A DNA stretch of 64,000 nt from Azospirillum rugosum (GCF_017876155.1 NZ_JAGINP010000016.1:62001-126000), one strand, 5' to 3'; positions 8,857 to 17,443 are shown, numbered from the stretch's first letter. Notes: a model not told the origin generated them from the letters alone. Program-made: numbers and translations.

Positions 8857-8939
8857 GTTGGGTGGAGGCGTCAGCCGCAACCCAACAGCGTTCGCCGTGC
8901 GAGGTCTGTTGGGTTTCGCTGCGCTCCACCCAACCTACG
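8852..8939. repeat. Palindromic repeat element between pxpC and pxpA
   Basis: Outer arms CGTAGGTTGGGTGGAG (8852-8867) and CTCCACCCAACCTACG (8924-8939) match perfectly. Inner arms CAACCCAACAG (8878-8888) and CTGTTGGG (8906-8913) extend the pairing around a short loop. The overall form is that of a miniature palindromic element able to fold into a long hairpin inside the mRNA. It supplies the pxpC stop codon and ends 25 bp before the pxpA start. Confidence 0.8.
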
Positions 8940-8964
8940 GGGAAAGATTTTTGGGAGGATCCTC

Positions 8965-9744
8965 ATGACCATCACGGTCAACCTGAACGCCGACCTGGGT
9001 GAAGGGTACGGCGCCTACGCCATGGGCGACGACGAGTCGATGCTGGGCATCGTCGCGTCGGCCAACGTCGCCTGCGGCTACCACGCGGGCGACCCGCTGG
9101 TGATGACGCGCACGGTGAAGAGCGCGCTGGCCATGGGGGTCAGCCTGGGCGCGCATCCGGCCTTCCCCGACCTGCAAGGCTTCGGGCGCCGCCAAATGCG
9201 CCTGTCGGCGGCGGAGCTGGAGGCCATGGTCGCCTACCAGATCGGCGCGCTGATGGGCATCGCCGCGACCTGCGGCGGCCGGGTCACCCACGTAAAGCCG
9301 CACGGCGCGCTGAGCAACATGGCGGCGGTAGACGAATCCATGTCCATGGCCATCGGCCGCGCCATCAAGGGCGTCGATCCGTCGCTGATCTTCCTGGCCA
9401 TCGCCGGTTCGGAGATGGCGGAGGCCGGCCGCCGGCTGGGCCTCGCCACCGCGGAGGAGGTGTTCGCCGACCGCGCCTACGACGACAACGGCAACCTCGT
9501 CTCGCGCGCCCTGCCCGGCGCGATGATCCACGACCCGGACGTGGCGGCCACCAACGTGCTGCGTATGCTGGAGGAGGGCGTGATCGTGTCTATCACCGGC
9601 AAGCGCATTCCCTGCACCGCCCATTCCGTCTGCGTCCACGGCGACGAGCCGAGCGCGGTGGCGATGGCGACGAATTTGCGGAAGACGCTGGAGGCAAAGG
9701 GCGTGCGGATCGCGACCCTGCCGGAGATGCGGGAAGGGTTCTAA
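8965..9744 (+). CDS. pxpA: 5-oxoprolinase subunit PxpA (LamB/YcsF family)
   Basis: 259-residue catalytic-type subunit of 5-oxoprolinase. Family marks: VNLNADLGEGYGAY with the metal-binding NADLGE at residues 6-11, SANVACGYHAGDP (about 31-43), GAHPAFPDLQGFGRR, VKPHGALSN and VCVHGDEPSAV near the end. GGGAGG lies 8 bases upstream of the ATG. It is the last gene of the TRAP-PxpBCA operon and converges on the RND pump gene, with a perfect inverted repeat in the gap. Confidence 0.95.
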   Translation: MTITVNLNADLGEGYGAYAMGDDESMLGIVASANVACGYHAGDPLVMTRTVKSALAMGVSLGAHPAFPDLQGFGRRQMRLSAAELEAMVAYQIGALMGIAATCGGRVTHVKPHGALSNMAAVDESMSMAIGRAIKGVDPSLIFLAIAGSEMAEAGRRLGLATAEEVFADRAYDDNGNLVSRALPGAMIHDPDVAATNVLRMLEEGVIVSITGKRIPCTAHSVCVHGDEPSAVAMATNLRKTLEAKGVRIATLPEMREGF

Positions 9745-9749
9745 ATTCC

Positions 9750-9888
9750 CTCTCCCGCCCCGGGAGAGGGTGGCGCCGGAAGGCGCCGGGTGAGGGTGCC
9801 GGCGAGGATCAGCGCCTTCTCCGTTGCGCGACCCTCACCCTTCCCGCGCCACCGGCGCGGGCCCCTTCCCTCTCCCGGGGCGGGAGAG
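9750..9888. repeat. Inverted repeat between convergent genes (C/T-rich family, copy 2)
   Basis: A 21-bp perfect inverted pair, 9750-9770 and 9868-9888 (CTCTCCCGCCCCGGGAGAG core), encloses further GC-rich dyads such as GGCGCCGGAAGGCGCC. It fills the gap between pxpA and the convergent RND gene and can serve as a two-way terminator. Confidence 0.7.
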
Positions 9889-9893
9889 CGAGC

Positions 9894-12800
9894 TTACTCC
9901 GCCGGATGCGCTGCCGCGCCGTGCGGCGGGTGGGCGGTGGTGGCGTCCTCCGCGGGGAAGGGCTTCTTCTTGGCGATGTAGCTGTAGACCGTCGGCACGA
10001 CGAACAGCGTCAGGAAGGTGCCCAGCATCATGCCGCCGACGATCACCGCGCCGATGGCCTGACGGCTCTCGCCGCCGGCGCCTTGGGCGTTGGCGAGCGG
10101 GACGGCGCCCAGGACCATGGCGCCGGTGGTCATCAGGATGGGGCGCAGGCGCAGCACGGCCGCCTCCTCCACCGCCTTGCGGATCTCCACCCCCTCGCGC
10201 TGGAGCTGGTTGGCGAACTCCACGATCAGGATGCCGTGCTTGGTGATCAGGCCGACCAGCGTGACGAGGCCGATCTGGCTGTACACGTTCATGGTGGCGC
10301 CGGTGTAGTGCAGCGCCGCCAGCGCGCCGGTCATCGACAGCGGCACCGTCAACATGATGACGAAAGGGTCGATGAAGCTCTCGAACTGCGCGGCCAGCAC
10401 CAGGTAGATGAAGGCCAGCGCCAGAACGAAGACGAAGTAGAGGCCGGTCGCCGATTCGCGGAACTCGCGGCTCTGCCCGGCGTAGTCGGTCTGGGCGGTG
10501 ACGGGGAGGACGCGGTTCGCCGCCTCCTGCAAATAGCCCAGCGCCTCGCCCAGCGAGGTGCCCGGCGCCAGCGTGGCGGTGATGGTGACGGAGCGCAGCT
10601 TGTTGAAGTGGTTCAGCTCCTTCGGCGCCACCCGCTCCTCGACACGGACGAGGTTGGCGAGCGAGATCATCGATCCCGCCGTGGTGCCGACGCCGGCCGC
10701 CGACGCCATGGGCGGCGTGCCGCGCACGTAGATGGAGGCGATGTCGTCCGGGTTGCGCCGGTCCACGTCCGCGACCTTCACGATCACGTCGTACTGCTTG
10801 CCTTCCTTCTTGAAGCGGGTGACCTGCCGGCCGCCGAGCAGCGTTTCCAGCGTGCGGCCCACCGTCTCCACGTCCACGCCCAGGTCGGCCGCCTTGTCGC
10901 GGTCGATGGTGATGCGCAGCTCCGGCTTGTTCAGCTTCAGGTCGGTGTCGAGGTTGGTCAGGCCGGGGAACTTGCGCGCCTCCGCCAGCAGGCCGTCCAC
11001 CATCTTCTGAAGCTCCCCGTAGGGCAGCGAGCTTTGGATGACGAAGTTGACCGGCTTCTCCACAGGGCTCTGCCCCAGGGACGGCGGGTTGGTGACGAAG
11101 GCCAGGATGCCGGGGATGCCGAACATCTTCGGGAACAGCTGCGCGGTGATCGCCTGCTGCTTCACGTCGCGCTGGTCCCAGTCGACGAGGCGGACGAAGC
11201 TGATGCCCTGGTTCACCACCGGGAAGCCCACCACGACGAAGAACTTCTCCAGCACCGGGATGGTGCGGAAGAGTTCCTCCATGCGCTTGGCGTAGCTCTC
11301 GGTGTAGTCGAGGGTGGAGCCTTCCGGCGCAATGGCGATGCCGACGATGGTGCCGCGGTCCTCCACCGGCGCCAGTTCCGACTTCAAGCCGGTGAACAGC
11401 GTGTAGCTGAGTCCCGCGACGCCGGCCCCGACCAGCAGCACGAGCGGCCGGGCGCGCAACGACAGGCGCAGCACCGCGCGGTAGCCGCTGGTCAGGCCGT
11501 TCAGCAGCCGCTCGATCGCGTTGTAGATGAAATTGTGCTTGGTCTGGTGCTTCAGCAGCTTGGAGCACATCATCGGCGACAGTGTCAGGGCGACGAAGCC
11601 CGACACGATCACCGCCCCCGCCAGGGTCAGCGCGAATTCGGAGAAGAGGCGCCCGGTGCGGCCGGTCATGAAGCCGATGGGGGCGTAGACCGCGGCCAGC
11701 GTGATGGTCATGGCGATGACCGCGAAGCCGATCTCCTTGGAGCCCTTCAGCGCCGCCTGGAAGGGGGGCATCCCCTCCTCCACGTGGCGGTAGATGTTCT
11801 CCAGCATCACGATGGCGTCGTCCACGACGAGGCCGATGGCCAGCACCATGGACAGCAGGGTCAGCGTGTTGACCGAGAAGCCGAAGGCGTACATCAGCGC
11901 GAAGGCGCCGATCAGCGACACCGGGATGGTCACCAGCGGCACCAGCGTGGCGCGAAGGCTGCGCAGGAAGACGAAGATGACCAGGACGACCAGAACGATC
12001 GCCTCGAAGATCGTGTGGAACACGGCGTCGATCGACCGGGCGATGAAGACGGAGCTGTCGTAGCCGACGTCCACCCCCATGCCCTCCGGCACGGCCGCGC
12101 GGATCTTCGGCAGCGCCTCGGTCACCGCCTTCGACACGTCCAGCGGGTTGGCGGTGGACTGCTTCACGACGCCGATGGCGACCGCCGGGCGGCCGTTGAA
12201 GCGGGCGCTAACGCGCTCGTCCAGCGCGCCGATCTCCGCGTGGCCGACGTCTTTCAGGCGGACGAGGTAACCGGCCTCGTCGCGCAGGATGATGCGGTCG
12301 AACTCCTCCGGCGTGCGCAGGTCGGTCTCCGACACCACGGTGAACTCGCGCGCCTTGCTCTCCACGCGGCCGGCGGGGATCTCCACGTTCTGCTTGCGCA
12401 GCGCGTTCTCCACGTCCTGCGGGGTGACGCGGTAGGCGGCCATGCGCTGCGGGTCAAGCCAGAGCCGCATGGCGAAGCGCCGCTCGCCGAAGATGCGCAC
12501 CTGGGCGACGCCGGGCAGGTTCTGGAGGCGGTCCTTGACGTAGCGGTCGGCGAAGTCGGTCACGTCCAGCGACGAGTGCCGGTCGGAGGAGAAGGCGAGG
12601 TAGATGATCGGCTGCGCGTCGGCCTCCACCTTCGCGATGACCGGCTCGTCGATCTCGTTGGGCAGCTGGGCGCGGACGCGGCCGGTGCGGTCGCGCACGT
12701 CGCTGGCCGCCACGTCCACGTTGCGGTCCAGGCGGAAGCGGAGCGTGATCTGGCTCTTCTCTGCGCGGCTGATGGAGGACATCACGTCGATGCCCTCGAT

Positions 12801-13019
12801 GCCGGACAGGCTGTCCTCCAGGATCTGGGTGACCTGGGATTCGATGATCTCGGCGGACGCGCCCTTGTAGGTGGTCTCCACCGTGACGACGGGCTCGTCG
12901 ATCTTCGGGTATTCGCGCACCGACAGGCGCTGGTAGGAGACGAGGCCGATGAGCATGAGCGCGAGGCTCATCACCGTCGCCAGGACCGGCCGGCGGATGG
13001 AGATGTCGGAGAGGACCAT
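9894..13019 (-). CDS. RND multidrug efflux transporter permease (HAE1/AcrB-type)
   Basis: 1041-residue inner-membrane proton/drug antiporter, full length for the family. It shows the N-terminal helix and PKIDEPVVTV segment, two porter domains, and helix 4 with the proton-relay pair in IGLVVDDAIVMLENIYRH (about residues 405-422). The second internal repeat ends in TLFVVPTVYSYIAKK. It is preceded by 4 bp by its adaptor gene. No regulator or outer-membrane factor is adjacent, so control probably comes in trans through the palindrome at 14250-14271. Confidence 0.95.
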   Translation of the reverse strand: MVLSDISIRRPVLATVMSLALMLIGLVSYQRLSVREYPKIDEPVVTVETTYKGASAEIIESQVTQILEDSLSGIEGIDVMSSISRAEKSQITLRFRLDRNVDVAASDVRDRTGRVRAQLPNEIDEPVIAKVEADAQPIIYLAFSSDRHSSLDVTDFADRYVKDRLQNLPGVAQVRIFGERRFAMRLWLDPQRMAAYRVTPQDVENALRKQNVEIPAGRVESKAREFTVVSETDLRTPEEFDRIILRDEAGYLVRLKDVGHAEIGALDERVSARFNGRPAVAIGVVKQSTANPLDVSKAVTEALPKIRAAVPEGMGVDVGYDSSVFIARSIDAVFHTIFEAIVLVVLVIFVFLRSLRATLVPLVTIPVSLIGAFALMYAFGFSVNTLTLLSMVLAIGLVVDDAIVMLENIYRHVEEGMPPFQAALKGSKEIGFAVIAMTITLAAVYAPIGFMTGRTGRLFSEFALTLAGAVIVSGFVALTLSPMMCSKLLKHQTKHNFIYNAIERLLNGLTSGYRAVLRLSLRARPLVLLVGAGVAGLSYTLFTGLKSELAPVEDRGTIVGIAIAPEGSTLDYTESYAKRMEELFRTIPVLEKFFVVVGFPVVNQGISFVRLVDWDQRDVKQQAITAQLFPKMFGIPGILAFVTNPPSLGQSPVEKPVNFVIQSSLPYGELQKMVDGLLAEARKFPGLTNLDTDLKLNKPELRITIDRDKAADLGVDVETVGRTLETLLGGRQVTRFKKEGKQYDVIVKVADVDRRNPDDIASIYVRGTPPMASAAGVGTTAGSMISLANLVRVEERVAPKELNHFNKLRSVTITATLAPGTSLGEALGYLQEAANRVLPVTAQTDYAGQSREFRESATGLYFVFVLALAFIYLVLAAQFESFIDPFVIMLTVPLSMTGALAALHYTGATMNVYSQIGLVTLVGLITKHGILIVEFANQLQREGVEIRKAVEEAAVLRLRPILMTTGAMVLGAVPLANAQGAGGESRQAIGAVIVGGMMLGTFLTLFVVPTVYSYIAKKKPFPAEDATTAHPPHGAAAHPAE

Positions 13020-13023
13020 CGGA

Positions 13024-14160
13024 TCAGCTCCCCGCCGGCTTGGCGTTGATGACCGCGACCGGGGCGCCGTCGCGGATCTTCAGCTGCCCGGCGGTAACGA
13101 CCATGTCGCCCGGCTTCAAGCCCTCGGCGATCTCCACCTCCGCGTTGCGGCGGCCGCCCAGCGTCACGGGGGCCTGCACGGCCTTGCCGTCCACGACCTT
13201 GAAGACGAACTGCTTGTTGCCGAAGGCGACGATCGACTGCTCCAACACCAGGACGGCGTTCGGCTGCGTGTCGATGGTCAGGCTGACGCGCGCGAACAGG
13301 CCGGGGCGCAAGCTGCCGTCGGCGTTGGCGACGCGGGCGCGGACCGCCACGGCGCGGCCGTTCACGTCGACCAGCGGGTCGATGGCGATGACCTTGCCCT
13401 CGAAGCTGCGGCCGGCGAAGGCGTCCACCGCGACCTGGAGCGTCTGCCCGGCCTTGACCGCGGGCAGGTACAGCTCCGGCACGCGGAAATCGAGCTTCAG
13501 GGTGTCGATGGCCTCCAGGTTCACGATGTCCTTGCCGGCGGCCACCACGTCGCCGACCGACACCTTGCGCAGGCCCAGAACGCCGTCGAAGGGGGCGACC
13601 AGGGTCATCTTCTCCAGCTGGGCCTTCGCCAGCTGGATCGCAGCCTCGTCGGCCTGGAGCTTGGCCTGCGCCTGCTCCTTGTTGCGGGCGGGGCCGGTCT
13701 TCTGCCGGTACAGCTCGTCGGCGCGGTTCAGCTCGGCGCGGGAGAAGGCGATGCTCGCCTGCGCCTGGGCCAGGGTGGCGCGCGCGATGCTGTCGTCCAG
13801 GCGGACCAGAACGGCCCCCTTCTTGACGGCCTGCCCTTCCTGGAAGGCGATCTCCGCGATCTTCCCGGCGACCTCCGGCCGGATCACCACCGATTCGTTG
13901 GACAGCAGCGAGCCCACCGCGGTCACCGTGCGCGACACCGCGCCGACCCGGACCGGCACGGCCTCCACCGGCATCGGCGGCATGCCGCCGGGGGGAGCAC
14001 CGGCCGGGGGCTTGCCGGCGGACGCGCCGCCGGGCGAGGGAACGAAGGTTCCGGCCAGCAGCGTGTCGATCGTCCCGCCCTGCTTCACGAAGTACCAGTA
14101 GGCGCCACCGCCGAGGGCGACCAGAACCAGAAGGGCGACGATCCGAAGCGTGTGGCGCAT
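13024..14160 (-). CDS. RND efflux periplasmic adaptor (AcrA/MexE-like)
   Basis: 378-residue membrane fusion protein. The start at 14160 (MRHTLRIVALLVLVALGGGAYWYF) gives a proper N-terminal anchor; the frame stays open to 14250 but that would run into the palindromic operator. A proline/glycine-rich linker (about 45-60) is followed by lipoyl-domain halves around EGQAVKKGAVLVRLD and LVAPFDGVLGLRKVSVGDVV, a coiled-coil hairpin and a beta-barrel domain. It is translated just ahead of the RND pump gene (4-bp gap) and works with it. Confidence 0.92.
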   Translation of the reverse strand: MRHTLRIVALLVLVALGGGAYWYFVKQGGTIDTLLAGTFVPSPGGASAGKPPAGAPPGGMPPMPVEAVPVRVGAVSRTVTAVGSLLSNESVVIRPEVAGKIAEIAFQEGQAVKKGAVLVRLDDSIARATLAQAQASIAFSRAELNRADELYRQKTGPARNKEQAQAKLQADEAAIQLAKAQLEKMTLVAPFDGVLGLRKVSVGDVVAAGKDIVNLEAIDTLKLDFRVPELYLPAVKAGQTLQVAVDAFAGRSFEGKVIAIDPLVDVNGRAVAVRARVANADGSLRPGLFARVSLTIDTQPNAVLVLEQSIVAFGNKQFVFKVVDGKAVQAPVTLGGRRNAEVEIAEGLKPGDMVVTAGQLKIRDGAPVAVINAKPAGS

Positions 14161-14249
14161 GAAAACGGGACCCGGACAAGCCCTTCCGCGCGCGGCGGAG
14201 CGGATGGGACGTTTCGTTTCAACCGCGCCGCGATGTGCAGCGGACGGCA

Positions 14250-14271
14250 AACTGAACTATATCGTTCAGTT
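14250..14271. promoter_or_regulatory. Palindromic operator upstream of the second efflux operon
   Basis: Perfect 8-bp arms AACTGAAC (14250-14257) and GTTCAGTT (14264-14271) with a 6-bp A/T-rich spacer (TATATC), 90 bp upstream of the adaptor start. This is the geometry of a TetR-family operator and matches the arm-6-arm layout of the site before the first efflux operon. No regulator gene is adjacent. Confidence 0.65.
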
Positions 14272-14301
14272 CACTTCCGGAGTCGAGAAAGTTGCGCGTC
14301 T

Positions 14302-14679
14302 TTACGCAGTATACAGGCGATTCGGTTCGGAAACCATCTGCCCGCCCTGCATAATCAGCCGTTCCCCCTCGGCGGTGACCAGCATCAGGTCGGCGGGAAG
14401 GCCTGGTCCGATGCGGCCGTCGGCCTCCAGAGGGCGGACGCTGCCGCCGTCCAGGCACAGGCCCGGCGCGCAGCAGGGCGACTCGCCGGCCGGCAGGATG
14501 GCGCGGATGCGCCCCTGCTCGATGCGGAGGTCGGCGAGCAGGAAGCCGTCCGGCCCGGCGCTGGGAGTTTCGGCGGGACTGTCCGCGGCGAGATGAGCGG
14601 CGTCGATTCGCGCGCGCTTCAGCCAGAACTTTCCGTTCGCCAGCAGACGCCCGAGCAGGCAGGTGGTGGAAGTGCCCAT
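14302..14679 (-). pseudogene. Internally deleted amidohydrolase (cytosine-deaminase-like) remnant
   Basis: An intact 125-codon frame, but its product looks like the two ends of a metal-dependent amidohydrolase joined together. Residues 17-80 (KFWLKRARIDAAHL, FLLADLRIEQGRIRAI, LCLDGG) match the N-terminal composite sheet of cytosine-deaminase-type enzymes. Residues 88-118 (GRIGPGLPADLMLV, GERLIMQGGQMV) match the C-terminal sheet. The roughly 300-residue catalytic barrel with its metal-binding HxH is missing. The junction falls near GGSVRPLEADG. It cannot be catalytic. The parent identification is from motif order only; another amidohydrolase subfamily is possible. Confidence 0.6.
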
Positions 14680-14841
14680 ACCCCGTCCCGATGCAACACG
14701 ACCGATCTGTCGAGTATCATAGTCATCGAATTGTAAAGGAAGGTTTGCCGTCCGACGGAATGCTTGCCCGGCGTTGCAAAATCGGCGATGTCGATGGCCG
14801 GGCCAATCTATGGCCGAGCCAAACCTTCTGACGGGTGCCCG

Positions 14842-15672
14842 ATGCTGATCGCCCAGATCTCCGACCTGCACGTCGTGGCCCCCGGAAGCACCCCCACCAC
14901 CGCCTACGACACCAACGCGCGGCTCGCGGCGGCGGTCGCCCACCTGAACGCGCTGGACCCGCGTCCCGACCTGGTGCTGATCACCGGCGACCTGATCAAC
15001 GGCCCGAAACCCGGCGAGTACGAGGCGCTGGCCGAGATTCTGGCGCCGCTCGCCATCCCCTACCGGGTGCTGGCCGGCAACCACGACGACCGCGACGGGC
15101 TGCGGCGGAGCTTCGCCGGCACGGGCTGGATGCCCATGGCCAACGAAGACATTCAGGGCGACTTCATCCAGTACGCGGTGGAGGAGTTTCCCGTCCGCGT
15201 CCTGATGCTCGATTCGGTGGTGGCGGGCAGCCCGGTGGGCGCGCTGTGCGAGCGGCGACTCGCCTGGACGGCGGAGCGGCTGGCGGAGCAGCCGGAGCGG
15301 CCGACGATCATCGCCCTGCACCACCCGCCCTTCGACACCGGGCTCGCCTTCCTGGACACGCTGCGCTGCGTGGAGGGGGCGGAGGAACTGGGGCGGCTGG
15401 TGCGATCGAGCCCGAACGTGCTGGCAGTCCTCAGCGGCCACACCCACCGGCAGACCGCGCTGAACTGGAACGGCGCCTACGGCTATGTGGCGCCGTCGAT
15501 CGCCTACCAGATCGCGCTGGACCTGACGCCGGAGCCGCCCTACCGCTGGACGGAGGAGCCGTCGGCCCTGGCGCTGCACCTGTACCGGCCGGGCGCCGGG
15601 CTGATCACGCACCTGAGCCCGATCGGCGGCTACCCGGCCAAGGACTTCTCCCGCAAGGCCAGGAATTCCTGA
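14842..15672 (+). CDS. Class III cyclic-nucleotide/glycerophosphodiester phosphodiesterase-like metallophosphoesterase
   Basis: 276-residue two-metal phosphoesterase of the CpdA/GpdQ family. All metal motifs are present in order: SDLHV (residues 7-11), GDLINGPKPGEY (about 51), GNHDDR (about 78), ALHHPPF (about 161) and SGHTH (about 201). The start at 14842 places the first strand MLIAQISDLHV in the usual position, although the frame is open further upstream. It converges on the glycosyltransferase gene and their coding ends overlap by 43 bp. The substrate (cAMP or glycerophosphodiesters) cannot be decided. Confidence 0.88.
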   Translation: MLIAQISDLHVVAPGSTPTTAYDTNARLAAAVAHLNALDPRPDLVLITGDLINGPKPGEYEALAEILAPLAIPYRVLAGNHDDRDGLRRSFAGTGWMPMANEDIQGDFIQYAVEEFPVRVLMLDSVVAGSPVGALCERRLAWTAERLAEQPERPTIIALHHPPFDTGLAFLDTLRCVEGAEELGRLVRSSPNVLAVLSGHTHRQTALNWNGAYGYVAPSIAYQIALDLTPEPPYRWTEEPSALALHLYRPGAGLITHLSPIGGYPAKDFSRKARNS

Positions 15673-16481
15673 AAGTTCGCGCAGCGGCCGCCCCGGTGCG
15701 CGGCCTCGTAGGCGGCGTTCAGGGCCCGCTTGGCCTCCAGAGCGGCGGCGAAGCGGCGGCGCAACATCTCGTCTTGGATGCGCAGCCCGTCGCCCTCCAG
15801 CCGGGCGAGCACATGGCGGTAGCAGCGCTCCGCCCGGTCGCCGCTGTCGGCGGAGAAGGTGATGGAGCCCTCGCGCTGCCGGTACTCGTAGAGAGGCTGG
15901 CCGACGAGCGGCAGCGGGCCGACGCGGTCGATGACCTGGACGTTGAAGACCACGTCGTCGCAGAAGTTGACATCCTCCTCCCAGCCGGGGACGAGGTCGC
16001 GGCGCACCACCGGGAACATCGGCACGGAGGTCGCCAGGAATCCGTCGGCGTCGAGTTCGCCCACCCCCTCGGTCGGTGGGAAGAGGGTGGAGAGCGGCGC
16101 GCCGTCGCGGTCGCGCACCACGGCCACATTGTCCACCGCGGCACCATGCCGCAGCGCCAGCGGCGCCAGCCGGGCGAGCCGGCCGGGCAGGAAGCGGTCG
16201 TCGGCGTCGAGCGGCGCCACCAGCGGCTTCGACGCGGCGCGGAGCCCGGCGTTGCGGGCCGCCGGGGCGCCGGCGCCGATCCGGCCGGTGCTGGTGAAGA
16301 CCAGCCGCGGGCCGCTGAGGCCGGCCGCCTCCAGCGTGGCGCGGTAGTCGGTGCCGTCGTCGCTGACCACCACCGCTTCCCAGTCGGCCCAGCCCTGGTC
16401 CAGCAGGCTGGAAACGGCGCGCGCGATCGTGTCGTGCGCCCGGTGGGCCGCGATGATGACCGAGACTCCGCCCCCGTCCAT
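15630..16481 (-). CDS. Family 2 glycosyltransferase
   Basis: 283-residue GT-A enzyme. The start at 16481 (MDGGGVSVIIAAHRA) is the standard GT2 opening; the open frame upstream is low in family character. Motifs: VVVSDDGTDY (about 38-47, nucleotide binding), APAARNAGLRAA, APLDADDRFLPGRL (about 93-106, DxD metal site) and EEDVNFCDDVVFN. A helical tail follows. It is monocistronic, convergent with the phosphoesterase, and divergent from the clpP-like gene. The acceptor is unknown; a role in surface or flagellar glycan would fit the region but is not shown. Confidence 0.85.
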   Translation of the reverse strand: MDGGGVSVIIAAHRAHDTIARAVSSLLDQGWADWEAVVVSDDGTDYRATLEAAGLSGPRLVFTSTGRIGAGAPAARNAGLRAASKPLVAPLDADDRFLPGRLARLAPLALRHGAAVDNVAVVRDRDGAPLSTLFPPTEGVGELDADGFLATSVPMFPVVRRDLVPGWEEDVNFCDDVVFNVQVIDRVGPLPLVGQPLYEYRQREGSITFSADSGDRAERCYRHVLARLEGDGLRIQDEMLRRRFAAALEAKRALNAAYEAAHRGGRCANFQEFLALREKSLAG

Positions 16482-16612
16482 ATCTCGAACTCCTCTTACC
16501 GCCCGGCAGTGTGCCGAGCGCGGGGCCGGAGGCGCAAGTCCGAAGCGGGGCCTATGCCGATCTCCGGGGGGCCACCCCAACGGCAACTGGGCGGGATTTG
16601 GCGTCGCGGCCC

Positions 16613-16641
16613 GTTGAACATTGACCCCATACGGGCTATGT
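16613..16641 (+). promoter_or_regulatory. Candidate RpoH-type promoter for the ClpP-like gene
   Basis: GTTG at 16613-16616, an 18-bp spacer and GCTATGT at 16635-16641 resemble the alphaproteobacterial heat-shock consensus CTTG-N17/18-CYTATNT with one mismatch in each box. It lies about 105 bp upstream of the gene start. Much weaker than the rpoH promoter at 52286-52313. The rest of the 264-bp gap (16482-16745) shows nothing clear. Confidence 0.35.
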
Positions 16642-16745
16642 GGAGAGCCGAGAGGCGCGATGCGGCTCACATCCGATGGCCTGATAAAGGCACGACAGCC
16701 GAAGCCCCCCGATAGACTATGCCGACGTCAGGGAGATCAAAAACG

Positions 16746-17372
16746 ATGGCGCACGACGGATACACCCGCTTCGACGACGAACCCGAGCAGGAGCCGGACG
16801 AGAAGTCGAAGGAAAGCGCCCAGCCGCCCTTCGCGGCCGTGCAGTCGAACCTGTTCAAGGCGCGCACGGTCCTGATCTTCGGCCAGATCGACATGAAGCT
16901 GGCGCAGGCGGTTTCCGCCCAGCTGCTGGCTTTGGCGCATGAGAGCAACGACGACATCACGGTGGTGGTGAACTCCCCCGGCGGCCACGTCGAGGCGGGC
17001 GACACCATCCACGACATGATCCGCTTCGTGAAGCCGCGCGTGAAGATGCTCGGCACCGGCTGGGTCGCCAGTGCTGGCTGCCACATCTTCCTGGCCGCGA
17101 AGAAGGAAGACCGCTTCTGCCTGCCCAACACCCGCTTCCTGATCCACCAGCCGCTGGGCGGCACGGGCGGACGCGCGACGGACATCGCCATCGAGGCGAA
17201 GGAAATCATCCGCATGCGCGAGCGCCTGAACCGGATCATCGCGCGTGAGACGGGCCAGCCCTACGAGAAGGTCGCGAAGGACACCGACCGGAACTTCTGG
17301 ATGCAGGCCGAGGAGGCCCGCGAATATGGCATCGTCAGCCACATCATCGACACCTTCGATGAGCTGAAGTAA
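16746..17372 (+). CDS. ClpP-like ATP-dependent protease proteolytic subunit
   Basis: 208-residue serine protease of the ClpP fold. Active-site parts: NSPGGHVEAGDTIHDMI (oxyanion region), the nucleophile serine in GTGWVASAGCHIFL (VASAG, about residue 110), the catalytic His in FLIHQPLGG (about 134), and the Asp in KDTDRNFWMQAEEAREYG (about 181). An acidic, lysine-rich N-terminal extension (residues 1-35) replaces the usual propeptide. The start at 16746 is chosen for a GGGAG site 10 bases upstream. The SAG-type nucleophile context differs from housekeeping ClpP (QAASMGA), so this is probably a second, specialised ClpP. Confidence 0.88.
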   Translation: MAHDGYTRFDDEPEQEPDEKSKESAQPPFAAVQSNLFKARTVLIFGQIDMKLAQAVSAQLLALAHESNDDITVVVNSPGGHVEAGDTIHDMIRFVKPRVKMLGTGWVASAGCHIFLAAKKEDRFCLPNTRFLIHQPLGGTGGRATDIAIEAKEIIRMRERLNRIIARETGQPYEKVAKDTDRNFWMQAEEAREYGIVSHIIDTFDELK

Positions 17373-17398
17373 CCGGCGCCATCCGGAACACGCGAAAG

Positions 17399-17426
17399 CC
17401 CCTCCCAACAGGGAGGGGTTTTTTTT
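17399..17426 (+). terminator. Rho-independent terminator of the ClpP-like gene
   Basis: CCCCTCCC, loop AACA, GGGAGGGG, then eight T (17419-17426), 27 bases after the stop codon. Confidence 0.9.
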
Positions 17427-17443
17427 GGTGGATGCACGATTGC

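Noticed and set aside
9906..13049. A plus-strand open frame of over 1000 codons opposite the RND pump
   Set aside because: Its composition (His, Arg, Gly, Asp, Val, Gln-rich) is the mirror image of a high-GC coding strand. The minus-strand protein is a full RND transporter.
14680..15612. A long minus-strand frame continuing upstream of the amidohydrolase remnant
   Set aside because: It runs opposite the metallophosphoesterase, whose metal motifs are all present; only the last 125 codons have family character.
16613..16630. E. coli-type sigma-32 promoter (GTTGAA with CCCCAT)
   Set aside because: Only 6 bp separate the two boxes, far too close. The alpha-type reading with GCTATGT fits better but remains weak.
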